Assembly (NCBI GenBank): GCA_003223215.1
Contig: QHYH01000136.1
Span: 1 to 36,847 of the forward strand
Length of the DNA: 36,847 bases
Reading direction: 5' to 3'
Source: Acidobacteriota bacterium
GTDB taxonomy: Bacteria > Acidobacteriota > Terriglobia > Acidiferrales > UBA7541
The notes below the pieces were generated by a model, which was given only the letters and a program-made list of their open reading frames with translations, was not told the origin of the DNA and searched no databases. Of this stretch, positions 16,908-25,766 are shown one piece after another; within the stretch, counting starts at the first letter, position 1, and the number at the start of each line of letters is the position of its first letter. The position numbers and the translations under genes were made by a program.

Positions 16908-19673
16908 CTAGTTCGCACCCATAGCCATGCTTTCAAAGACATATTGACCGGAGCCGACGTCAACAACCACGGTGTCGCCGGCTTGCCGCGCGCTGAAAAT
17001 ATCCGCGCGGCTCGTGAGCGGTTTTTGTCCTTCCGTGACCTGCTCGAGTTTGGCTTTCGGCAAGCGTACCGTGGCCGTCGTATTCGGCGGAACTTGGATG
17101 GTGACGGTCAACTTGCCGTCCGCGATTTTCCAGCCCGACGCCACGCGGCCGTACAGGCTCTCGACCGAAGCGTTCGCGAAGGTCAGCCCACCGCCAGGTT
17201 GCGGCTGAATCAAAATATGTTTGTAACCGGGGTGGCTCTCGTCGAGCTCAATGCCTGCAACGACGCGGTAGATCCATTCGCCGATTGCGCCGTAGGCGTA
17301 GTGGTTGAAGGAATTCATCCCCGGATCTTGAAAACTGCCGTCGGGCTTGATGCCGTCCCATCGTTCCCAGATCGTCGTGGCGCCTTTGGTGACAGGATAG
17401 AGCCAGGAAGGATATTGGGTGCGATTCAGCAGCATGTAGGCGAGGTCGAGATAACCGTAATCGCTCAAAACCTGGCACAGCAACGGTGTTCCCAAGAATC
17501 CCGTGGTGAGATGGCCGAATTTCTTAACATCGTCGGCAAGCCTGGCCGCGGCGCCCGCGCGTTGCGCTTCCGGCAACAAGTCAAACGCGAGTGCCAGCGC
17601 ATAAGCTGTCTGCGTATTCGAAGAAAGCCGGCCATTGGGCGTCACAAATTCTTTTTGAAACGCGCTCACGATTTTTGCTTCTAGGGCCGCGTATCCCGCG
17701 GCTTCTTCTTTTTGCCCGAGCACGTCCGCGGTCTTGGCGAGCAACGCGGTCGAGCGCGCGAAGTAAGCCGTCTGAATCAAATCCTTGTCCGTGGTTGCGC
17801 CGGGATAATCGGCGTTGGTAGTCGCAAAAGCGAGCCAGTCTCCAAAGCTAAAACCATTGTTCCAGATAGATTTCTCGCCGGCCTGCCGCCGCATGTACTC
17901 GACCCAGGCTTTCATGCTCGGGTATTGCTCTTCCAAGATTCTTTTGTCGCCGTACGACTGATACACAACCCACGGAACGATCACTGCCACGTCCGCCCAA
18001 CCCGCCGACGCCGCCGCCCCCTTCCTCGTTTCATGGGACAAAACGTTAGGAATCACGAAGGGCACGGCGCCATCGTCCTCTTGATCGAGCGCGACGTCTT
18101 TCAGCCACTTGGTGTAAAACGCGGCGGTGTCGTGATTGAACGACGCGGTGCGCGCAAAAACTTGAGCATCGCCCGTCCAGCCGAGACGTTCATCGCGCTG
18201 CGGACAGTCTGTCGGCACATCGAGAAAATTCCCTTTCTGGCCCCAGATGATGTTGTGCTGCAACCGGTTGAGAAGAGGATTGGAAGCCTCGAACGAGCCC
18301 GTCCTCGCGACAGCCGAGTGCACAACCATGCCCGTAAAATCCTCCGGGTTTACTTCGCCGGGCCAGCCGCTCACCGAGACATAACGAAACCCCTGAAAAG
18401 TAAAATGCGGTTGGAACGATTCCGTTCCCTGGCCTTTGGCGGTGTAGCGAATCGTTTCCTCAGCCGAGCGCAGATTGGCGGTATAGAAATTTCCCGCTTT
18501 GTCGAGCACTTCCGCGTGACGCAAGGTGATGGTGGTTCCGGCAGGAGCGGTCAGTCGGAAGCGGATCCAGCCCACCATGTTTTGTCCCATGTCGAGGACC
18601 GTATCGCCTCCGGGCGTTTTCAAAACTTTCACCGGCGTAATCTGTTCCATGGCTTTGACCGGAGGTCCCGCGGGAGCTACGAGTTTTGCTTTTGGTGTGG
18701 GCAAAACGGTTACCGACTTCCAATTCTTATCGTCGAATCCGGCTTCGTTCCAGCCGGGCTGTTCGAGCCGCGCGTCGTAGGTTTCGCCGTTATAGATGTC
18801 GGATTCGAGGACCGCACCCGTTGCCGATTTCCATCCGTCATCGCTGCCAACGATTTGCTGTGTGCCGTCCTTGTAAGTGACGACGAGTTGCGCGAGGAGC
18901 GCCAATTTCTTTCCGTAGCTGTTTCTCTTATCGTCCCAAGCCAGCCTTCCGCGAAACCAACCGTCGCCTAACATGGCGGCCAGGCAGTTGGTACCGTTCT
19001 TCAGCGAACCGGTCACATCGTAGGTTTGATACTGGTAGCGAAAATCGTAGGCGGTCCATCCCGGTGTGAAGTATTCATCACCGACGCGCTTGCCGTTGAG
19101 CGACATTTCGTAGAGTCCCATTGCCGTTGCGTACAAACGAGCGCGTTCGACCTTCTTGTCGAACGAAAATTCCCTTCTCAGCAGGGGCGCGGGATTCGAT
19201 TTTGTCTCATCCTCGGCGAGATTGGGTGTAATCCACTTTGCTTTCCAATCTGCAGCCTGGAGCAGCCCCATCTCCCAATGCCCGGGCTGGCTCCAATCGG
19301 ACAAATGTCCGTGATTGTCGGCGACGCGCACCTGCCAGTAATAAATTCTGCGGCTTTCAAGGGCGGGCCCGCCGTACTCCACCTGGATGGACGCCTGCGA
19401 AGCCTGCTTGCCGCCGTCCCAAAGCAGTTTCCCTTTTGCAAGATCCGCTTCGGACTGAGCCACGCGGATTTCGTAGCTGGTCTCGAGCACGCCTCTTTCT
19501 GGGTTCACCAGTTCCCAGCTCAGCCGCGGTTTTCGCACGTCGATCCCCATCGGATCTACTTTGTATTCGCAGCGCAGATTTTTCACCGTGAGCGGCGTAT
19601 CACCAACCGCTTTGACCGCACAGGCCAACACGATTGCAGCAGTCCACGCTGCCCGAGTGCGCTTCCACATCAT
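16908..19673 (-). CDS. Alpha-L-rhamnosidase, glycoside hydrolase family 78
   Basis: A 921-residue inverting glycosidase that releases terminal L-rhamnose from plant glycosides and pectin side chains. It has a signal peptide (about residues 1-24), an N-terminal beta-sandwich region beginning LRCEYKVDPMGIDVRKPRLSW, a Bac_rhamnosid_N module around AKWITP, and the (alpha/alpha)6 catalytic domain. The family signature DCPQRDERLGWTGDAQVF is in the middle of the protein and supplies acidic active-site residues. The C-terminal segment (SVESLYGRVASGWKIADGK) is the usual closing beta-sandwich. GGAGG precedes the first of two ATGs by six bases. It stands alone, and its likely source of substrate is plant litter. 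Confidence 0.95.
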   Translation of the reverse strand: MMWKRTRAAWTAAIVLACAVKAVGDTPLTVKNLRCEYKVDPMGIDVRKPRLSWELVNPERGVLETSYEIRVAQSEADLAKGKLLWDGGKQASQASIQVEYGGPALESRRIYYWQVRVADNHGHLSDWSQPGHWEMGLLQAADWKAKWITPNLAEDETKSNPAPLLRREFSFDKKVERARLYATAMGLYEMSLNGKRVGDEYFTPGWTAYDFRYQYQTYDVTGSLKNGTNCLAAMLGDGWFRGRLAWDDKRNSYGKKLALLAQLVVTYKDGTQQIVGSDDGWKSATGAVLESDIYNGETYDARLEQPGWNEAGFDDKNWKSVTVLPTPKAKLVAPAGPPVKAMEQITPVKVLKTPGGDTVLDMGQNMVGWIRFRLTAPAGTTITLRHAEVLDKAGNFYTANLRSAEETIRYTAKGQGTESFQPHFTFQGFRYVSVSGWPGEVNPEDFTGMVVHSAVARTGSFEASNPLLNRLQHNIIWGQKGNFLDVPTDCPQRDERLGWTGDAQVFARTASFNHDTAAFYTKWLKDVALDQEDDGAVPFVIPNVLSHETRKGAAASAGWADVAVIVPWVVYQSYGDKRILEEQYPSMKAWVEYMRRQAGEKSIWNNGFSFGDWLAFATTNADYPGATTDKDLIQTAYFARSTALLAKTADVLGQKEEAAGYAALEAKIVSAFQKEFVTPNGRLSSNTQTAYALALAFDLLPEAQRAGAAARLADDVKKFGHLTTGFLGTPLLCQVLSDYGYLDLAYMLLNRTQYPSWLYPVTKGATTIWERWDGIKPDGSFQDPGMNSFNHYAYGAIGEWIYRVVAGIELDESHPGYKHILIQPQPGGGLTFANASVESLYGRVASGWKIADGKLTVTIQVPPNTTATVRLPKAKLEQVTEGQKPLTSRADIFSARQAGDTVVVDVGSGQYVFESMAMGAN

Positions 19674-19818
19674 CGCCTGCCTCCTTGCGCGCTAACCCCG
19701 CCCAGGCCGGTCACAGTGTATGCTCTTAGCGCCCGACGGGGAGGTACAAATTCGGGAATGAGATTCTACTACCCGGTTGGAGAAGTCGAGACTACAAACG
19801 GCGGCGAGGAATTCGAGA

Positions 19819-20705
19819 ATGGCACAGTCCGGAAAAGAACAGGGGCTGGTGAGGCGGCACGCGGTCGCGAGTTATTTTGTGTTCACGTTCGCCATTTCCT
19901 GGCTGGGCGCGCTGGCAGTGGTGGCGCCAAGACTGTTGCGCGGGGAACCCGTGCCGAAATTCAGCGGGATCCTGATGTTTCCGGTGATGTTGCTGGGGCC
20001 GGCGGTAAGCGGAATCCTGCTAACGCGAGTTGTGGATGGAGGCAGCGGGTTAGGGATCTGTTCTCGCGGATGCGGCGGATTCGGGCCGGCGCGCGGTGGT
20101 ACGCGACGTTGCTCCTTCCGCCTGCACTGATGCTCACCGTGCTTCTATGCTTGAAGACACTCGTCTCGCCGGTATACGCGCCAAACCGGTTCTTTGTGGG
20201 AGTTTCGTTTGGAATCGTGGCCGGATTGTTCGAGGAAATTGGCTGGACGGGCTACGCGTTTCCAAAAATGGCACGAACGGGCAACGGGCTGGGCGCGGCC
20301 ATCGCGCTTGCTATGTTGTGGGGCACCTGGCACATTCCGGTGATCGACTATTTGGGAACGGCGACGCCGCATGGCGCGCACTGGCTCGGGTATTTCCTGG
20401 CGTTTACGGCGGCGATGACCGCGATGCGCGTGCTGATTGCTTGGATTTACGCGAACACGAAAAGCGTAGCCTTGGCTCAGTTCATGCACGCCAGCTCGAC
20501 GGGTTCGCTCGTGGTGCTCAGTCCTGGCGCGGTAACGGCGAGGCAGGAAACGGCGTGGTACGCGGTGTACGCGGCGGCGCTATGGCTAATTGTCGCGCTT
20601 GTGGCAGCGGGATATGGGCCACAACTAACACGAGAGCCGCGTAAAGAAAAGAAGGCCCAGCGCTGGGCAGATCGTCGCTGGAACGAAGCATCCGGGCCTT
20701 GCTGA
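19819..20705 (+). pseudogene. CPBP-family intramembrane metalloprotease, one frame break
   Basis: A CAAX-protease/bacteriocin-processing (Abi/CPBP) membrane protein split across two frames. The first part (19819 to about 20052) reads from ATG through two membrane helices to TRVVDGGSG. The second frame continues without loss from [17 protein letters not shown] to the end. Adding one base within GCGGGTTAGGG near 20050 would rejoin them into about 295 residues. The active-site motifs are intact in the second part: EEIGWTGYAFP (Thr where Arg is common), WGTWHIPV and FMHASSTGSLVVL. The C-terminal tail after TREPRKEK is poor. The break may be a real mutation or a sequencing error. Such enzymes act in the cytoplasmic membrane. 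Confidence 0.75.
20640..20700 (-). terminator. Palindromic terminator between convergent genes
   Basis: A perfect 14-bp palindrome GCCCAGCGCTGGGC lies at 20655-20668, nested in longer arms AAGGCCC (20652-20658) and GGGCCTT (20694-20700). On the minus strand the structure is followed by CTTCTTTTCTTTAC, a T-rich tail. It fits an intrinsic terminator for the minus-strand RsbRD-like gene ending at 20718, and it may act in both directions. Confidence 0.5.
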
Positions 20706-20717
20706 CCGAGGAAGGAG

Positions 20718-20994
20718 CTAGCTCGCGGTGGAAGCGAAAGCCGCCTCGACGCGCTCGGCTTGCTCGAAGCCGCGCGCCGATCTCGGCATATTGGCGCGCG
20801 ATTTCGCCCTCGGTGCGGGACATCAGCCACTGTCCGAGATGACTGTAGATTTCGTGGACGCGCTGCCGGAGCTCGTGATCCGGCACTTTGCTGAACGAAG
20901 TGAGATGGGGAGACTGGTGAACGCGATTAAGAAGTTCGCTTGCCAGCTCTTGGGAATGTGATTCGATAAGATGCACCAAGCGGTGGAGCGGCAT
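20718..20994 (-). pseudogene. RsbRD N-terminal domain-like protein, one frame break
   Basis: The start is clear: ATG at 20994 preceded by ACGGAGG with six bases between. It reads MPLHRLVHLIESHSQELASE and continues HLGQWLMSRTEGEIARQYAEIGAR, which resembles the helical RsbRD/N-terminal sensor domain found in many acidobacterial proteins. The frame is then lost: the expected RRFEQ continuation is found one frame over (FEQAERVEAAFASTAS and a TAG at 20718). Restoring two bases, or removing one, near 20768-20775 gives a 92-residue protein that stops just before the terminator. Uncorrected, the frame would run on to 20518 antisense to the CPBP gene, which is implausible. It may be a sequencing error or recent decay. 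Confidence 0.55.
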
Positions 20995-21030
20995 AACCAA
21001 CCTCCGTCAGTTCCAAAAACAGTATGCGAG

Positions 21031-21067
21031 CGCTGGTGGACAAACGCTGCGGTCGAGAGCACCAGCG
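21031..21067. repeat. Inverted repeat CGCTGGTG/CACCAGCG
   Basis: Perfect 8-bp arms at 21031-21038 and 21060-21067 enclose 21 bases, just upstream of the RsbRD-like gene. It could be an operator or a leader hairpin. Nothing else is recognised in the rest of the 20995-21216 gap. Confidence 0.35.
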
Positions 21068-21216
21068 TGGGTGACCGCCGTCACGAGGCGAAGGCGGAGC
21101 CTTGACCGCCTGTTCCGAAGTGCAGGTAATTAACTGTCTGGGAATACTCAAAAATACGCAGCGGCCGGAGGGGCTCGGCGTGATGATGAAAGCACAGAGG
21201 GAAAGGCAGGGGAATC

Positions 21217-21819
21217 ATGGACCATACAAGACAGGCAGAAAATCCCTCCTCGAGCGAACTCACTGCGGCCGCGGTTGCGGAGCGGCAAGCCGAAGCAAAA
21301 GAGATTGCGGAGTCCCTGGCGGGAAAACCTGCCGCGGAAGCCCCCACGCAATCGCGCTACGCAGCGGTAACGGTTTCGCCCGGGAGCGCCCGCAGCGGGT
21401 CTTCGCCGGTGGCGGAGTTTGTGGGATTTTTGGAGCAAACCAAGCGCTTGTGGCTGATGGTTGTGGGCACGATTGTTGGCTTGATCGTACTGGTCACGGC
21501 GGCACAGCGCGGGTTCGCGTGGTTCAGCGAAAAGCGCGAGCGAAAACAGGAACAGGCGGTGGCCGGTGTGACGCCGGAACACTTGCTGGCGCGGTGCGGG
21601 CAACCGCTCGAAGACACCACGAAAAACGTTTACCCCATCCTGATGCGCACGATCACTTATCAGATCAGCCGCAACGAAACCTACATTTTTGACTTTAGCA
21701 GGACCGCGGAAGAAACCAGCGATTGGGTGTTCTTGTCAATGAAAGATGGCAACAGCAAGAGCTACGAGACGGCGGAAGAGAAAGTCAGCGCGATGTCCTG
21801 CTTGAACTCGCGGAAGTAG
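21217..21819 (+). CDS. Hypothetical single-pass membrane protein
   Basis: A 200-residue protein that I do not recognise. Residues 1-75 are hydrophilic, Ala/Glu/Ser-rich and probably disordered (for example AVAERQAEAKEIAESLAGK). One membrane helix lies at about residues 79-98 (LWLMVVGTIVGLIVLVTAA), followed by a basic KRERKQEQ stretch. The C-terminal part (VTPEHLLARCGQPLEDTTKN onward) forms a compact domain ending with a cysteine-containing tail; such 'ARCGQP..D' segments occur in small proteins annotated only as hypothetical. GGGGA precedes the ATG. It is transcribed towards the molybdopterin subunit gene and ends about 100 bases before it. Confidence 0.75.
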   Translation: MDHTRQAENPSSSELTAAAVAERQAEAKEIAESLAGKPAAEAPTQSRYAAVTVSPGSARSGSSPVAEFVGFLEQTKRLWLMVVGTIVGLIVLVTAAQRGFAWFSEKRERKQEQAVAGVTPEHLLARCGQPLEDTTKNVYPILMRTITYQISRNETYIFDFSRTAEETSDWVFLSMKDGNSKSYETAEEKVSAMSCLNSRK

Positions 21820-21883
21820 GCTGCACACCAAGTCGCTGCTGAAAAATAACTTACGCTTCGATGCCAAAGCATATTCTCGCTTC

Positions 21884-21911
21884 GCTCCGAAGGAGCAGGG
21901 CAACCTTTTTT
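21884..21911 (+). terminator. Weak terminator-like hairpin between convergent genes
   Basis: GCTCC-GAA-GGAGC at 21884-21896 forms a short stem, and a run of six T follows at 21906-21911. The nine-base gap between stem and T-run makes it a poor intrinsic terminator. Its position between two convergent genes supports it a little. Confidence 0.3.
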
Positions 21912-21921
21912 AAATAGTCCG

Positions 21922-24156
21922 TTACGCCCACGAAAAACCGTGCTTGGAAAGCGGCAGCGAGCGGATGCGGGTTCCCGTAACCGCGAAAATGGCATTGCAC
22001 ACCGCGGGCAGCAGTGGAGGAAGCGCGGGCTCGCCAAGGCCGGTCGGAGGATTGTCCGTTCTCAAGAAATGCACTTCGATTTCCGCCGGAATTTGGTTCA
22101 TGCGCACAGGCGGATATTCGTGGAAATTGCTCTGCACCGCGCGGCCGCCATCTATCGTGATTTCGTAGGACATGACCTGGCTGAGGCCATCAATCAGGGC
22201 ACCGCGAGCTTCGTTGTCCGCGCCGCTGGGATTGATGATCGTGCTGCCAACATCGCCCGCGACCCAAACCTTGTTGACCTTTAGTTTGCTGCCTCCTTCA
22301 ACCTGCACTTCGGCAACTTCCGCAAAATAGCCGCGATGTGCAAACTGGAAGGCCACGCCCATGCCGGTATTTCTCGGGAGTTGGCGCTTGCCCCAGCCGG
22401 ATTTTTCGGCGACAAGTTTGAGAACCCCGATCATGCGGTCGGCGTCCAAGTCGCTCGAAAAAGGATCGGGTTTTGCATTGGGATTGGACACCCGCGGAAG
22501 ACTGAGCAGATCCAGGCGGAATTGCACGGGATCTTTCCCGGCAGCGTGCGCAAGTTCGTCGACGAAAGACTGGAAGACGAAGCAAAAGGCGTTGCTGCGT
22601 GGTGCGCGCAACGCATAAGTTGGAACGCCTAGAGGCATCAACGAAGCACCGAAGAAAAAGTTTTCGAGGAACGTGCCGGGAAACTCGTTACCGGGAATAT
22701 TGGCAGATGGAGCGAACTGTTCGCCTTCGCCAAAGGAGACAAAGTGATTGCGCCAGGCGACGAGCTTTCCGGAAGCGTCGATACCGCCCTGGAGGTAGTG
22801 GAAACCGGCGGGGCGATAGTGGTCGTGGTGAAAATCGTCTTCGCGCGTCCAAAGAAGCTTTACGGGAACGCCGACTTGCTTGGCAATGGCGCCGGCTTCG
22901 AGCATGTAGTCGTTGGTGAGGCGGCGGCCAAAACCACCCCCGGCGCGCTTCATGTGCACGATAATGTCGTCGTGCGGAATGCCGAGAACTTTAGCGCATT
23001 GCATGCGGCCAGATTCGGGAGTCTGGCTAGGCGACCAGAATTCGAGTTTGCCGTCGTGATAATGCGCCAGGCAATTCTGCGGCTCCATCGGTGCGTGCGC
23101 GAGGAAAGGATAAGAGTAGGCGGCTTCCACGATTTTCGCAGCGGATTGCAGCGCGGCATCCGCGTCACCGTCCTTGCGCAAAGTGATCGAGGGCGGCTGC
23201 TTCGAGAGTTCGTCGGCGCGCTTCTGAAAGCCTTCGCTGCTTTGTTGCGCCGTGGGTCCTTCGTTCCATTGCGCGCGTAATTTCCTGCGCGCGGCATTCG
23301 CTTGCCACCAGGTGTCGGCAACGACGGCGACGCCCCAGTGCAACCCCAACAAATCCTGGGTGCCTTCGACCTCAAAGACATGGCTCACGCCGGGCATGGA
23401 CTTGATTTCGTCGAGGTTCGCGCCCACACACTTCCCTGCGTACACGGGACACTTGTCATAGACGGCATACAACATGCCGGGGACTTTGAAGTCGATGCTG
23501 TAGAGCGATTTGCCGGTGACGATGCTGAGGTTGTCGACGCCGGGGGTGGGACGTCCGATGATTTTGTAATCCTTGGCATCCTTGAGCTTGACGGTTTTGA
23601 GATCGGGGGGCGGAAGCATCGCGGCTTTTTCCGCGAGCGCGCCGTAAGTGAGTGTGCGCTTTGTGAGCTGATGAATGACGTGACCGGAAGAAGTCGCGCA
23701 CTCAGGTTCGGGGACGGACCAGGTTTGCGCGGCGGCCGTGACAAACATCTGCCGGCATGCAGCGCCTACGCGGCGAAGTGGATCCCAATTGATGGGCGTG
23801 GCCGTGCTCCCGCCGGCGCGCTGCGGGCCGTACTTGGTTTCTTCAAGGTCGGCTTGCTCGATGCGCACGTCTTTCCAATCGACGTCAAGCTCCTCGGCGA
23901 TGAGCATGGGCAAACTCGTTTTGACGCCCTGACCAATCTCAGGATTCTTGGCCATGATGGTGACGAGATTGTTGGCAGCAACACGGACAAAAGCGAGCGG
24001 CTGAAATGCGGGCGCGGGCGGCTGGGGCGCGGCAGCCTGAGCGGCCGCAGCAAGGGCTTTAGCGGCGGGCTCAAGATGATAGGCGAGAAGAAAACCACCA
24101 CCGGCAAGGGAGGATGCTTTGAGAAAAGCGCGACGATCGAGGAGAGCCGCGTTCAT
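21922..24156 (-). CDS. Molybdopterin-binding subunit of a xanthine dehydrogenase-family enzyme (isoquinoline 1-oxidoreductase beta-like)
   Basis: A complete 744-residue large subunit. A Tat signal is at residues 8-30 ([21 protein letters not shown]). The first substrate/cofactor region ([21 protein letters not shown]) and the molybdopterin motif [18 protein letters not shown] are intact. [22 protein letters not shown] near the end carries the conserved Glu expected to act as base. The ATG is preceded by GGAGG. Unlike the gene at the left edge, no [2Fe-2S] subunit gene adjoins it: upstream is an unrelated symporter and downstream is a convergent gene. It must borrow an electron-transfer partner or have it encoded elsewhere. 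The enzyme acts in the periplasm; the substrate is unknown. Confidence 0.93.
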   Translation of the reverse strand: MNAALLDRRAFLKASSLAGGGFLLAYHLEPAAKALAAAAQAAAPQPPAPAFQPLAFVRVAANNLVTIMAKNPEIGQGVKTSLPMLIAEELDVDWKDVRIEQADLEETKYGPQRAGGSTATPINWDPLRRVGAACRQMFVTAAAQTWSVPEPECATSSGHVIHQLTKRTLTYGALAEKAAMLPPPDLKTVKLKDAKDYKIIGRPTPGVDNLSIVTGKSLYSIDFKVPGMLYAVYDKCPVYAGKCVGANLDEIKSMPGVSHVFEVEGTQDLLGLHWGVAVVADTWWQANAARRKLRAQWNEGPTAQQSSEGFQKRADELSKQPPSITLRKDGDADAALQSAAKIVEAAYSYPFLAHAPMEPQNCLAHYHDGKLEFWSPSQTPESGRMQCAKVLGIPHDDIIVHMKRAGGGFGRRLTNDYMLEAGAIAKQVGVPVKLLWTREDDFHHDHYRPAGFHYLQGGIDASGKLVAWRNHFVSFGEGEQFAPSANIPGNEFPGTFLENFFFGASLMPLGVPTYALRAPRSNAFCFVFQSFVDELAHAAGKDPVQFRLDLLSLPRVSNPNAKPDPFSSDLDADRMIGVLKLVAEKSGWGKRQLPRNTGMGVAFQFAHRGYFAEVAEVQVEGGSKLKVNKVWVAGDVGSTIINPSGADNEARGALIDGLSQVMSYEITIDGGRAVQSNFHEYPPVRMNQIPAEIEVHFLRTDNPPTGLGEPALPPLLPAVCNAIFAVTGTRIRSLPLSKHGFSWA

Positions 24157-24173
24157 GGAGCCTCCAGCGGTGA

Positions 24174-24204
24174 CAGACGCGGTTCACGCGGGTTGAGGCG
24201 TCTG
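24174..24204 (-). promoter_or_regulatory. Leader hairpin upstream of the molybdopterin subunit gene
   Basis: Perfect 7-bp arms CAGACGC (24174-24180) and GCGTCTG (24198-24204) enclose 17 bases in the 5' leader, close to the ribosome site. It may be an operator or an RNA hairpin. Confidence 0.35.
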
Positions 24205-24216
24205 CCACGCCGAAGC

Positions 24217-24222
24217 ATTGTA
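24217..24222 (-). promoter_or_regulatory. Candidate -10 element (TACAAT) for the molybdopterin subunit gene
   Basis: The minus strand reads TTTACAATGC about 60 bases upstream of the ATG. TACAAT is a good -10 hexamer, but no convincing -35 is seen 16-18 bases upstream. Confidence 0.3.
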
Positions 24223-24309
24223 AACCCAAATTCAGTGCTTGGTGACGGGTGAAACGATCGCCATGCGTCGCGGTTCAGTCGAGGAGAAATTCCCCACTGC
24301 TCGGGCGGA

Positions 24310-24331
24310 CCACTTCGCGGGGGCGAAGTGG
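24310..24331. repeat. REP-like hairpin CCACTTCGC-GGGG-GCGAAGTGG
   Basis: Perfect 9-bp arms with a GGGG loop. Flanking bases (GTTCGGAATGA at about 24354-24364, read on the minus strand as TCATTCCGAAC) look like the ends of dispersed palindromic repeats that often lie between genes in this phylum. No T-run follows on either strand, so it is not a standard terminator. A single copy is visible in this window. Confidence 0.35.
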
Positions 24332-24397
24332 AAAGACAGGGTCAGCCCGCTGCGTTCGGAATGACAGCGCTGATGTGCGGTGCGTGAAATACCCTCG

Positions 24398-25702
24398 TCA
24401 CGCGGCTGGTGGTGTCGCCTGCTCGGAGGGTTGGGACATGACTTCGCGGAGCTTGGCGGAGTCGAGTTCACCCTGCCAGCGGCTGACGACCAGCGTGGCG
24501 ACGCCATTGCCGATCACGTTGGTGAGGGCGCGGCACTCGCTCATGAATTTCTCGATGCCGACCAATAGCGCAAGTCCTTGAACAGGGATCGCTGGGATCG
24601 CGGTAAGAATGGCGGCAAGGGTCACAAAGCCCGTTCCAGTGACGCCGGAGCCGCCTTTCGAAGCAAGGAGCGCAAAGAGCAAAAGGCCAGAGATCTGGTC
24701 GAAACTCAGGTGCGTAGCGGTGGCCTGGGCGAGAAAGAGCGCGGAGAGCGTGAGATAGATGTTGGTGCCGTCGGTGTTGAAGACGTAGCCGGTGGGAAAA
24801 ACCAGGCCGACCACAGAGCGTGACACGCCGAGACCTTCGAGCTTGCGCATCATGTCCGGCAGAACCGTTTCAGAAGAGCTGGTGCCAAGGACGATGAGCA
24901 GTTCGTCCTTGACATAGGAGATGAAACGAAAGATAGAAAATCCTGCCAAAGCCGCGATGGCTCCGAGGACAACGACAACGAAGATCAGACTGGTTAGATA
25001 GAACGTGGCAATGAGCTTGACGAGATTCGAAAGGGAAGCCAGGCCGTAGCTGCCGATGGTGAAGGCCATGCCGCCGAGAGCGCCAAGCGGAGCGGTGCGG
25101 ATGATCATCCGAATGATCGCGAAAACGACTTTGTTGACAACTTCGACGGCCCGCAGCGCGCGGGCGCCAAACTCGCCTAGCGAAGCAATGGCGAGGCCAG
25201 TGAGGACGGAGATGAGAAGAACCTGAGGAACCTCGCCGCCAGTGAAGGCCTCCACAAAAGTGTGCGGAATGAAGCTGAGAAGAAACGGGATGAAGCCGGT
25301 TTCGCGGGCGCGGCCAACATAGACCGCGGCAGCCTTGAGATCGAGCGTGGCGGGATTGATGTTGAGTCCGGCGCCCGGGTGAATCGCGACGGCGACGATG
25401 ATGCCGATGACCAGCGCGAGCGTCGAAACGGCTTCGAAATAAATCAGCGTTTTGATGCCGACCTTGCCGACTTTCTTGATATCGGCCATTCCCGCGATGC
25501 CCTGGACAATGACACAAAAAATCACCGGCGCGATCATCATGCGAATGAGTCCGACGAAGGCGTCGCCAAGCGGCTTGAGGGCGACCCCGGTTTTTGGAGA
25601 AAAGCGACCAATGAGAATGCCAGTGAAGATGGCGATGAGTACTTGAATATAAAGGACGGCGTACCAAGGCTTGCGTGGAGACGCGGGCTTGGCGGCAGTC
25701 AC
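24398..25702 (-). CDS. dctA: C4-dicarboxylate:cation symporter, DctA/DAACS family
   Basis: A 434-residue, multi-helix transporter of the dicarboxylate/amino acid:cation symporter family (TC 2.A.23). Diagnostic motifs are present: LIRMMIAPVIFCVIVQGIA in the third helix region, the serine-rich re-entrant loop GTSSSETVLPDMM, and the ion/substrate helix PTGYVFNTDGTNIYLTLSA followed by LFLAQATATH. The pattern is closer to DctA than to glutamate carriers. GTG at 25702 is chosen because AGGAG lies eight bases upstream and the length then matches DctA; an earlier in-frame TTG at 25783 would overlap the previous gene. It is downstream of a hydroxyacid dehydrogenase, cupin and creatininase-like set, which suggests uptake of an organic acid used by that pathway. 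Confidence 0.93.
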   Translation of the reverse strand: MTAAKPASPRKPWYAVLYIQVLIAIFTGILIGRFSPKTGVALKPLGDAFVGLIRMMIAPVIFCVIVQGIAGMADIKKVGKVGIKTLIYFEAVSTLALVIGIIVAVAIHPGAGLNINPATLDLKAAAVYVGRARETGFIPFLLSFIPHTFVEAFTGGEVPQVLLISVLTGLAIASLGEFGARALRAVEVVNKVVFAIIRMIIRTAPLGALGGMAFTIGSYGLASLSNLVKLIATFYLTSLIFVVVVLGAIAALAGFSIFRFISYVKDELLIVLGTSSSETVLPDMMRKLEGLGVSRSVVGLVFPTGYVFNTDGTNIYLTLSALFLAQATATHLSFDQISGLLLFALLASKGGSGVTGTGFVTLAAILTAIPAIPVQGLALLVGIEKFMSECRALTNVIGNGVATLVVSRWQGELDSAKLREVMSQPSEQATPPAA

Positions 25703-25766
25703 GCGCGTTGCTCCTGACTGGGTGCGGACAGCGGCACACGCGTCGAGAACTGGCTCACGTTGTACC

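Noticed and set aside
17712-18971. A 419-codon plus-strand frame inside the rhamnosidase gene
   Set aside because: It is the complement of the GH78 catalytic domain, whose motifs are unmistakable.
20518-20717. Extension of the RsbRD-like frame to base 20518
   Set aside because: After IGAR the frame gives low-quality sequence antisense to the CPBP gene, while another frame continues with RRFEQ-like residues and stops just before a terminator.
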